Of a stretch of DNA of 21,492 nt, positions 15,775-21,492 are shown piece by piece. Every line of letters begins with the position of its first letter. Position 1 is the first letter of the stretch. A program made the translations under genes and the position numbers. The notes under the pieces are model-generated. The model did not search any database. It had not been told where the DNA came from and saw only the letters and a program-made list of their open reading frames with translations. The DNA comes from JAWLFY01 sp041685355 (GTDB taxonomy: Bacteria > Planctomycetota > Planctomycetia > Pirellulales > Pirellulaceae): NCBI GenBank assembly GCA_041685355.1, contig JAWLFY010000082.1, positions 1-21,492 on the forward strand, given 5' to 3'.

Positions 15775-16674
15775 ATGGACGCGACGCCACCCGATGAAGC
15801 AACCGTTTTCCGGACGCGGAACCGGCGCGAATGCCGGGAGTCCCATTTGGTGCTCGATGCGGCCGGGATTCCTGCGGAGACGGGCTTTCGGGACGGTTGG
15901 TGGCGGCTGGTCGTCAGCCGCAGTGACCTCGCAATCGCGACGGCAGAGCTGGAAGCGTACCGGCGGGAAAACCCCAAACGATCGGAATCCCGTAGCCCGG
16001 CCGTCCCGGTTTATGGTGGCGCGGCGGTGGCGGTCTTTACCTACGCGGGAGTGCTGATCCTGGTTGCCAGCCTGACGGCCCAGTCGGCGTACGGTTTCGA
16101 TTGGCTTGCCGCCGGTCGCACGCAGGCCGGACGGGTCGTGGCCGGCGAGTGGTGGAGGAGCGTGACCGCGTTGACGCTCCATTTGGATGCCGGACACCTG
16201 CTCGCTAATCTGACTTTCGGCGTGGCATTCGGGTTTCTTGCCGGACGGATCCTGGGCGGAGGCGTCGCGTGGCTGACGATCGTGATCGCGGGGGCAGCCG
16301 GCAATTTACTCAACGCGATGGTGCAGCCGGCGAGCCATTCGTCGATCGGGGCGTCCACCGCGGTGTTCGCCACCCTTGGCGTGATTGTCTCCCACGCGCT
16401 TCGTCCTCGGACAGCTGTCCCAGAGCGACGCTTAAAGCGATGGAGCCCGCTGATCGGCGGCGTCCTATTGTTTTCGTTGACCGGGATGGGGGGCGAACGC
16501 ACCGACGTCGCCGCGCACGTGACGGGTTTGTTCGCTGGCCTGCTGATCGGCGGGGTGGGCTGCCGCTTGCCACACCCATGGCTCGCCAGCCGCGAAGTCC
16601 AACAAGGGGCGGGCCTCGCAGCGATCGCCCTCGTCGCTTCTGCCTGGGCCATCGGGCTCACCATCGCGGGCTAG
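15775..16674 (+). CDS. Rhomboid-family intramembrane serine protease with N-terminal cytosolic domain
   Basis: A 299-residue rhomboid. The catalytic Ser is S194 in IGASTAVF and the catalytic His is H248 in VAAHVTG. HLDAGHLLANLTFG (136-149) is the conserved H-x(n)-H-x3-N segment of TM2. Six or seven hydrophobic segments run from about 80 to 298. Residues 15-65 (CRESHLVLDAAGIPAETGF..DLAIATAELEAY) form a short soluble domain resembling the DUF2007-like signal domains found before some bacterial rhomboids. It starts 4 bp after the HAD stop, with GAGGA about 8 bases upstream of the ATG. It ends a plus-strand run and is convergent with the ArsR gene. Confidence 0.85.
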   Translation: MDATPPDEATVFRTRNRRECRESHLVLDAAGIPAETGFRDGWWRLVVSRSDLAIATAELEAYRRENPKRSESRSPAVPVYGGAAVAVFTYAGVLILVASLTAQSAYGFDWLAAGRTQAGRVVAGEWWRSVTALTLHLDAGHLLANLTFGVAFGFLAGRILGGGVAWLTIVIAGAAGNLLNAMVQPASHSSIGASTAVFATLGVIVSHALRPRTAVPERRLKRWSPLIGGVLLFSLTGMGGERTDVAAHVTGLFAGLLIGGVGCRLPHPWLASREVQQGAGLAAIALVASAWAIGLTIAG

Positions 16675-16685
16675 CCAAAAGGGTT

Positions 16686-16716
16686 CCCAGGGTAGGCCGA
16701 AGCGGCCAACCCTGGG
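16686..16716. terminator. Strong palindrome between convergent genes
   Basis: The arms CCCAGGGT (16686-16693) and ACCCTGGG (16709-16716) enclose a second stem GGCC/GGCC (16695-16698 and 16704-16707) with loop GAAGC. It lies 12 bases after the rhomboid stop. There is no T-tract, so intrinsic termination is uncertain; the position between convergent genes suggests bidirectional termination or a REP-like repeat. Confidence 0.5.
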
Positions 16717-16726
16717 CTGGAGGACG

Positions 16727-16808
16727 GAACCCCCTCGGGGTTCGAGACGCGGGGCCGGAGGCCTTCAAAGAATCGCCCGCTTCCTCCAGCAACCGCTTCG
16801 CGAGGAAG
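16727..16808. repeat. Two further hairpins in the rhomboid/arsR gap
   Basis: GAACCCC (16727-16733) pairs with GGGGTTC (16737-16743) around a 3-base loop. CTTCCTC (16780-16786) pairs with GAGGAAG (16802-16808) around a 15-base loop. With the palindrome at 16686 they fill most of the 216-base gap. No gene is seen in 16675-16890. They look like REP-type intergenic elements of planctomycetes. Confidence 0.6.
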
Positions 16809-16890
16809 CCCCTTTCCGGCAGGTTGGGATTCGGCAGCGGGTGACGACAAGTCGAGTGACCGTCGCGAACTTGATTGACGGCGGCTCTGG

Positions 16891-17223
16891 TTAAAGGGAA
16901 CCGATCAATGCCTTGAGCCGCTGGAGCTGTTCGGGGTCGACGCAGTAACAAACCCTCGGGCCGTCGATCTCCCCTTGGATCAACCCCGACTCTTTCATGA
17001 CCTTGAGGTGCTGCGAGACGGTTGACTGGGCGAGTGGGAGTTCGCTGACGATCTCGCCGCACATGCACGCCTTGCGGCCGAGCAATAGCCGCAAGATTCG
17101 CACCCGCGCGGGGTGCGAGACGGCCCACGCGAGCTTCGCGAGTTCCCCCGCCGTCGCGTCGTCGGGAAGCTCCACCGGCTCGGTCACGCTGCACGCCCGG
17201 TCCGCCGGTTCACCCTTCGCCAT
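16891..17223 (-). CDS. ArsR/SmtB-family winged-helix regulator with two CxC pairs
   Basis: A 110-residue repressor of the ArsR family, which releases DNA on binding metal or another signal. The winged helix spans about residues 28-95, with recognition helix LPLAQSTVSQHLKVMKESG (62-80). CMC at 53-55 sits where the ELCVCDL thiol site of ArsR lies, and a second pair, CYC at 92-94, follows in VCYCVD. Cys11 is also present. It is downstream of the Tat-exported isomerase-like gene on the same strand with a 55-base gap, so it may be cotranscribed. No arsenic or metal transport gene is in the window, so the signal is unknown. It ends at TAA 16891, convergent with the rhomboid. Confidence 0.85.
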   Translation of the reverse strand: MAKGEPADRACSVTEPVELPDDATAGELAKLAWAVSHPARVRILRLLLGRKACMCGEIVSELPLAQSTVSQHLKVMKESGLIQGEIDGPRVCYCVDPEQLQRLKALIGSL

Positions 17224-17278
17224 CCCATTCCCTTTCGAAGATTCGCTTCCACCACTCGCCGTGCCCGCGTCGCGTGGG

Positions 17279-18244
17279 CTAGGCCCTGACCAGCTTCTCC
17301 CAGACCTGCCGGTTTTCCCGCATCGCCGCGACGATGTCGTCCGGGACCGCGCCGTCCTCGATCAGTGTCCACCCGGTGAACCCGGGTGCGTCGCAGCTTT
17401 TCAAGCGTTCGAATAGCTCCCCCCAAGGATAGTTGTCTTTCCGCAAATCGTGAATATGGACCGTCCCCATTCGGTCTTTGACCAAGTCGAAATTCGCGGC
17501 AAACCCTGGCCCTTCCAGGTCGAGCGGGTTGCAGTTCCAGCAGACGACGTTGTTCGGATGGTCGGCGACGTCCATGATCGTTTTGATGTGACGCGGCTCG
17601 CTCGTGCCCCTTCCGTGGACCTCCAAACGGATCTGGACGCCGTAGCCGGCGCCATGGTTAGCCACCTCGTTGAGGGCCTCGCCGATCTGGGTGAGCGTTT
17701 TCTCCACCGGTACGCCGTCGGGCAGACCGTTGGGGCGGACCTTCACCCCGCCCGCACCGACGTCGTGGGCCAATTCGATAAACCGCTTGGTCTCGTCGAT
17801 GTTCTTGCGGACCACCGCGGGGTCGGCCGCGTGGTATTCGCACGCGCTCCCCAGCCCCATCAACGCGACGTCGCTGTCGGCGAACCGCTTCGCAACCTCG
17901 TCCCGCCCCGCCGCGTCCAACGTGATCTCGACGCCGTGACGATGGGTGCTCCGCAGTTCCACCCCGCTGAAGCCCGTCGCCGAACAGTTCTCGATCAGCG
18001 TCGGGATGTCCCAGTCCTTCCCCCAGTTGTAAGTCACCAACCCCAGCCTCAACCCCGCCCCGCGACCCTCGTCAGCTTTCACGTCCTCCCACCGCGGAAG
18101 CGCCGCCCCCAACGAAAGGCCGGCGGCGGTGGCGAGGAAACCTCGCCGGGACGGCTTCCATCGCCCGTCGGATGGCTGCCCGCCAGAACGGGACGTTTCC
18201 GACGGGGACGTATGGGGCTGGGACATCGGAAGGTGGTCAGTCAT
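17279..18244 (-). CDS. Tat-exported sugar phosphate isomerase/epimerase-like TIM-barrel protein
   Basis: A 321-residue protein of the xylose isomerase-like TIM-barrel family. The N-terminus carries a twin-arginine motif, SRRGFLA (32-38), followed by a hydrophobic stretch AGLSLGAALP, so it is probably exported folded. Barrel features include LGLVTYNWG, GFSGVELRSTHRHGVE, the metal-ligand-like IRLEVHGRG, HIHDLRKDN and the C-terminal WTLIEDG. Planctomycetes encode many such Tat-targeted copies; substrates are mostly unknown sugars or sugar derivatives. The ATG at 18244 is used; a second ATG at 18226 would shorten the n-region by six residues. Confidence 0.88.
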   Translation of the reverse strand: MTDHLPMSQPHTSPSETSRSGGQPSDGRWKPSRRGFLATAAGLSLGAALPRWEDVKADEGRGAGLRLGLVTYNWGKDWDIPTLIENCSATGFSGVELRSTHRHGVEITLDAAGRDEVAKRFADSDVALMGLGSACEYHAADPAVVRKNIDETKRFIELAHDVGAGGVKVRPNGLPDGVPVEKTLTQIGEALNEVANHGAGYGVQIRLEVHGRGTSEPRHIKTIMDVADHPNNVVCWNCNPLDLEGPGFAANFDLVKDRMGTVHIHDLRKDNYPWGELFERLKSCDAPGFTGWTLIEDGAVPDDIVAAMRENRQVWEKLVRA

Positions 18245-18354
18245 GGGAGGGGCTGTCGGCGAGGTTGGGGGGAGTGGACGGGCCGGAACGAATCACGAGC
18301 CCAATCTTACCACCGACGCGTAAGACGTTCCCGACCGTTGCTAACGAGCCTGTT

Positions 18355-18637
18355 CGCCCGAAGGGCGTCAAGAGAGCAGCCCGGGGCAGAGCGCAGCGCC
18401 GCCCCGGGAACCGATACCGATCCGCACCCTCAAGCCCTGAAAGGGCGTTAGACCGGTTGACGGCGACGTCGTGAACAACTTTGACCCCACGTCGGCGTTC
18501 AATTCCATCTCGGCGACCGTTGATGCCCCTTCAGGGCGATGTCTCGACGGGGCGTCCCCGAACCCAGGGCGACGCGATCGCCGGCTGTCGCCGCCACTTC
18601 GCTTGCCCTGGGCTGATCTCTGGTGCCGCTTCGCGGC
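18355..18637. repeat. Cluster of GC-rich palindromes (REP-like) in a gene-free gap
   Basis: The gap 18245-18714 has no convincing gene. It holds at least seven hairpins: CGCCC/GGGCG (18355-18367), CCCGGGGC/GCCCCGGG (18380-18408), GCCCT/AGGGC (18434-18446), GCCC/GGGC (18525-18537), GGGG/CCCC (18549-18559), CCCAGGGC/GCCCTGGG (18563-18612) and GCCGC/GCGGC (18625-18637). The CCCAGGG/CCCTGGGCTG arm is shared with the palindrome at 16686. Short open frames here are by-products of the repeats. Confidence 0.75.
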
Positions 18638-18714
18638 GGGAACGGCACTAATTGAAGGAGCGATGTTTAGCTCTTGCCCGGCTGATCCGCTGACCACACG
18701 CCGCCCGCACCGTT

Positions 18715-19806
18715 TCAGTCTGGAAGTGTGATCGACACGGCGTCGCGACGGTCGCCGAGATTTCGGTGCAGCTCGCCGTTCACGCTGTAGGAGATCAAAC
18801 GTACGGAACCGTCGCACAACGCCATCTGAAACCCAGAGGGGTGCGCACTCCCGAACCGGGCGCCCTGCTGGTTCCGCGGCAACTCATCCGTCCTCGAATC
18901 GGGGTACGGCAGCAGCGGCAATTGCCCACCGAGCGAAGTAAAACGCTGCAGATCCCGGTCGTCGCCGCCGTAAGCCGATTCGTTGTCACCAGGGTCGTTG
19001 CCGGTGAAGTACTCCCGCCGCGGCACATGCTTTTCACCGAGCAAATACGTATTGCTCAATCCGTCTCGCACATCGGCGGGTCTCACCCGACTCCGCTGGT
19101 GACAGATTCCGTTGCGACTTTCCATCGAGGGCCAAGTGAACCCGCCTGCTTCCCCAACGGTACTCGGGCCATCCCCGTGGCGAATGTAGACGGCGCCACC
19201 GTTGATCGCGTAGTCGTTTCTCGCCGCGGAGGTAACCCGTGCGGTCTCGTATGGCTGCCAACCGTAGCCCAGATCAAAAGGCGTGGCGCTCCGCCGACTC
19301 GGACAGTGGACCGCCTCCAGCGGCGTTTCGACGCGTCTCAGGTTCGCCTCGTGATGCTGCGTCCCGATCCCGCCGAGTTCGAACAGCGCCGACTGCTCGA
19401 TATCGGGCAAGACATGATAAATCCAGCCCCCTGGCTGCGTCGGGCCGAAACCGAGTTCGGGCAGACCGACCCAGTTCTTGCTCCAACCGCCAGAGGGATA
19501 AAAGCGATGCTTCGACTCGTGCAACTGGCAGGCGAGCGCGAGTTGACGCAACCGGTTGGCGCAGTCGATACGCCGGGCAGCCTCCCGGGCCGCCTGCACC
19601 GCCGAGAGCAATAGGGCCATCAGGATCCCGATGATCGCAATCCCGACCAACAGTTCAATTAAAGTGAACCCGCGCGAGGAGCAGCGAACCCGCCGGCACC
19701 GTTTCCCCGCCGACCGTCGCATACGTTCGGCAACACGTCGCGGTTCACGATTGCGACTTGTTGTGGCGATGCGAAGAACTTCCATGGGCGTTTTGGACGT
19801 TAGCAT
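18715..19806 (-). CDS. DUF1559 type IV pilin-like protein (prepilin N-terminus, H-X9-DG C-terminus)
   Basis: A 363-residue protein. RGFTLIELLVGIAIIGILMALLL (45-67) is a prepilin peptidase site and N-methylation helix, with the conserved Glu at residue 51. The rest matches the planctomycete DUF1559 family (AAREAARRIDCANRLRQLALACQLHES, WIYHVLPDIEQSALF, VRPADVRDGLSNTYLLGEKH). The C-terminus has HPSGFQMALCDG, which fits the H-X9-DG signature. These proteins are thought to be pseudopilins of a secretion or surface system. A 44-residue basic leader precedes the cleavage site, which is long; internal starts such as the ATG at 19785 are possible. A clear GGAGG lies 9 bases before the ATG at 19806. 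Confidence 0.92.
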   Translation of the reverse strand: MLTSKTPMEVLRIATTSRNREPRRVAERMRRSAGKRCRRVRCSSRGFTLIELLVGIAIIGILMALLLSAVQAAREAARRIDCANRLRQLALACQLHESKHRFYPSGGWSKNWVGLPELGFGPTQPGGWIYHVLPDIEQSALFELGGIGTQHHEANLRRVETPLEAVHCPSRRSATPFDLGYGWQPYETARVTSAARNDYAINGGAVYIRHGDGPSTVGEAGGFTWPSMESRNGICHQRSRVRPADVRDGLSNTYLLGEKHVPRREYFTGNDPGDNESAYGGDDRDLQRFTSLGGQLPLLPYPDSRTDELPRNQQGARFGSAHPSGFQMALCDGSVRLISYSVNGELHRNLGDRRDAVSITLPD

Positions 19807-19813
19807 TTCACTT

Positions 19814-19822
19814 CACCTCCCC
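19814..19822 (-). promoter_or_regulatory. Strong Shine-Dalgarno of the DUF1559 gene
   Basis: On the minus strand GGGGAGGTG precedes the ATG at 19806, with 9 bases between GGAGG and the start codon. It occupies the 18-base gap after the preceding gene's stop. This supports the long-leader start, and it is the clearest such site in the window. Confidence 0.75.
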
Positions 19823-19824
19823 AT

Positions 19825-20796
19825 CTAGAATCCCGTCTTTCGACGGCCGAAAACCCACAGAAGAGCCGCGAAGACAATTAGCCCGACAATGGACAACGCC
19901 CAGAACCGAATTCCCGAACGCGGCTCAAAGCTCGGTTCGGGAAAACCGTAAAATGACAAGTAAAATCTTTTCTCGTCTGGAATCTCCGTCTCGAATTCGT
20001 AGTCACTATTAATCGTAGACCATCGCTTGTTGTTGCTGTCGCGTCGAACCGTCCGAAAATGCGTCGGGATGCGGTAGTCACCGAACTCGCGAAATGCCGA
20101 ACAGCGTTTGGTGCGGGAAGAACCGTCCGGCCACACACAAGTGCTCTCGACCGGAATCCATCCGCTGGTTTTTGGTGCGAAGTCGACGCAAAATTCTTTG
20201 AAAAGCAGTCGGAGTCCGTCATCGGTGGTTGCGGATGGGTCAGCGATAACCGCTTTCACACGTGTAACACCAGTTTCGTCATCCGCGATTTCACGCCACT
20301 GTACAATTTTGACCCCGGGGTGCGCCAGCAGGACATCAACAAGAAGGTGGTTTAGCTGGAGAAATCGATGGGCGGGACGCTGGGCAAGCCGGATTGCGGT
20401 TGATGGCAGCGATTCGTCAAAACGCTGGGACAGATCAACGATCTGCCATGCGGCATCCTTCGACTCCCGCTTCAGAGAGAAAAAATACTCGGGATTCGCG
20501 GAGTTGACCGTTGTCTCGGACACCGATAGTCCATGGCCGTCGAACGATGCCATAAAGACTTCGCGCGACGTCTCGGGCGAGTAGCTTTCGGTAGACAACT
20601 CAGTCATTCGCATGTGCGCCTGCCGAAATTGCAGTTCACTTCGAAGCTCGTCGCAGAACTCTTGGACTTCTTCGACTTTCCGCGCGAACCCTTGTTCCGC
20701 GCCACAGGCGTCGCCCGCCAGGGACAATAACGCAAGGCTTGCGACACCAAGTGCCGCGATGAGGACAGCCGGTGGACATGCACGATAATTGCTCAT
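19825..20796 (-). CDS. Unrecognised exported protein with C-terminal membrane anchor
   Basis: A 323-residue protein I do not recognise. From the ATG at 20796 it begins with a signal peptide (PPAVLIAALGVASLALLSLAGDACGAE). A charged, partly helical segment follows (VEEVQEFCDELRSELQFRQAHM), then a beta-rich domain and a C-terminal membrane helix (FWALSIVGLIVFAALLWVF) ending in GRRKTGF. Most of it would lie outside the cytoplasm. An ATG at 20901 would add 35 residues, including a second hydrophobic stretch, and cut the gap to the upstream gene to 12 bp; it is less likely because the signal peptide would then be internal. It is 18 bp upstream of the DUF1559 gene, so the two are probably cotranscribed. 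Confidence 0.7.
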   Translation of the reverse strand: MSNYRACPPAVLIAALGVASLALLSLAGDACGAEQGFARKVEEVQEFCDELRSELQFRQAHMRMTELSTESYSPETSREVFMASFDGHGLSVSETTVNSANPEYFFSLKRESKDAAWQIVDLSQRFDESLPSTAIRLAQRPAHRFLQLNHLLVDVLLAHPGVKIVQWREIADDETGVTRVKAVIADPSATTDDGLRLLFKEFCVDFAPKTSGWIPVESTCVWPDGSSRTKRCSAFREFGDYRIPTHFRTVRRDSNNKRWSTINSDYEFETEIPDEKRFYLSFYGFPEPSFEPRSGIRFWALSIVGLIVFAALLWVFGRRKTGF

Positions 20797-20913
20797 GGGT
20801 TCGCGACTCGATCGGAGAGTGGATCGATCCGTGCAAAGCAAACCGGACACCAGGAGCGGCCGCACACAGGAAACAAACAAGACACACCTCCACATAGGCA
20901 TGTGAGCGACGAA

Positions 20914-21345
20914 TCAAATATCATCGGGCAGGTAAACACCACCTGCGATTGGTATCACAAGCTCATGCGTTCCTTCACTGTCTGATATAAAAAGAGAAAC
21001 CTCCTGATTTCTCGGACCAGGAACTGAGCCGGCAAGCATTTTTAGCTTTATCTCTCGCAGATCAAATGGCGGTATCTCGACAGGGAACGCAGTCGTAGTA
21101 ATGCAGTTACAGGAGTTTCTCGCCCCAGCGACCAAAAGGGGACGTGCCGTAAGGTTACGTAGTGTTAGCGAATAGTCTTTTTCTTCGTCTGGCTTCAGGC
21201 TGACGACATCCAATTCACTGGGGACTGCCAGATACGACCGGCCCTTCAGGTAATGCAGGAAGTTCGTGGGGGTACCGTAATAGCGGTGACATGCTGATAC
21301 CGCCAGCACGAAGCAAAAGCCGATGCCGCCCAACCGCACTGCCAC
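20914..21345 (-). CDS. Small DUF1573-like lipoprotein
   Basis: About 143 residues from the GTG at 21345. The start gives a short signal peptide (AVRLGGIGFCFVLAVSAC) ending in a lipobox-like VSAC, so a lipid-anchored protein is likely. The body (LDVVSLKPDEEKDYSLTLRNLTARPLLVAGARNSCNC..VEIPPFDLREIKLKM) resembles DUF1573, an Ig-like domain with a CxC-type turn. The frame stays open upstream through the terminal repeat to a GTG at 21489, but those 41 codons are encoded by the repeat and also occur at the other window end, so they are probably not part of the protein. No ATG is available; CTG at 21363 and GTG at 21339 are other options. GC is markedly lower than in the central genes. Confidence 0.6.
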   Translation of the reverse strand: MAVRLGGIGFCFVLAVSACHRYYGTPTNFLHYLKGRSYLAVPSELDVVSLKPDEEKDYSLTLRNLTARPLLVAGARNSCNCITTTAFPVEIPPFDLREIKLKMLAGSVPGPRNQEVSLFISDSEGTHELVIPIAGGVYLPDDI

Positions 21346-21365
21346 ATGTCTTTGCTTGGTACTCA

Positions 21366-21492
21366 GGTTGTTCCGCGATTTTAGTGGCAACTTGCCAGAA
21401 CGTAGGTTTTGGAGGCATTGCTGCGATGTCCGAAGTGAGGATGCGAGCGAACGCGGACAAGCTCGAGAGAGTCCTCCGCCGGCAAACACCGA
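21366..21492 (-). repeat. Terminal copy of the dispersed 127-bp repeat (right)
   Basis: This is the inverted partner of bases 1-127. The outer 90 bases are identical; differences fall at 21402, 21394 and 21393. The inner boundary lies 20 bases upstream of the putative GTG start of the DUF1573-like gene, so the repeat sits directly in its upstream region. Confidence 0.9.

Noticed and set aside
18368..18817. A 149-codon minus-strand frame in the palindromic gap
   Set aside because: It is made of palindrome arms and overlaps the DUF1559 gene end; there is no domain and no start signal.
20636..20917. A 93-codon minus-strand frame overlapping the unrecognised membrane protein
   Set aside because: It overlaps the signal-peptide region of the better-supported gene in another frame and shows no motif.
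1..21492. Composite transposon bounded by the terminal inverted repeats
   Set aside because: No transposase or recombinase is present and the interior holds ordinary chromosomal genes. Contig ending in a dispersed repeat explains the pattern better.

Overview
The window reads as a piece of a planctomycete chromosome, most like Pirellulaceae (Rhodopirellula and relatives). The evidence is the high GC of most genes, a secreted sulfatase, a DUF1559 pilin-like protein with an H-X9-DG C-terminus, a DUF1570 metalloprotease-like protein with leucine-rich repeats, a Tat-exported sugar isomerase-like protein, and GC-rich palindromic repeats between genes. The assignment is an inference from gene families. 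No rRNA, tRNA, CRISPR array, transposase or phage gene was recognised.

Layout. Both ends carry the same 127-bp element in inverted orientation (1-127 and 21366-21492; 124 of 127 bases match, and the outermost 90 are identical). The window is therefore probably a whole contig that stops in a dispersed repeat. From the left: two minus-strand genes (LarA-like protein; DUF1570/LRR secreted protein), then a 13-kb plus-strand run starting at a divergent intergenic region near 3500. The run holds an SGSH-like sulfatase, RimB-like retropepsin-type protease, RimK ATP-grasp ligase with a C-terminal RCK_C domain, M14-type aspartoacylase-like enzyme, Ser/Thr protein kinase, PabB, a LolE-like permease with its LolD-like ATPase, a glycosyltransferase, a HAD hydrolase and a rhomboid protease. 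From 16.9 kb on, everything is on the minus strand: ArsR-type regulator, Tat-exported TIM-barrel protein, DUF1559 protein, an unrecognised membrane protein and a small DUF1573-like lipoprotein.

How the genes work together. The tightest unit is sulfatase-rimB-rimK-aspA-kinase: it has two 4-bp stop/start overlaps and one 4-bp gap. RimK-type ligases add glutamate to a protein or peptide target and RimB-type proteins oppose or tune this, so with an M14 deacylase and a kinase the unit looks like a reversible amino-acid tagging module. The RCK_C domain on RimK hints at small-ligand control. The lolE/lolD pair is a standard two-gene ABC export unit with an ATGA overlap. The glycosyltransferase, HAD and rhomboid genes are also closely packed.

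Non-coding structure is notable. Short perfect or near-perfect tandem repeats (15-19 bp units) occur at five places, including three copies between rimB and rimK. Two gaps (16675-16890 and 18245-18714) are full of GC-rich hairpins that share a CCCAGGG/CCCTGGGCTG arm. GC falls to roughly 42-50% in sampled blocks near the right end, against about 70% in a sampled block of the central operon.
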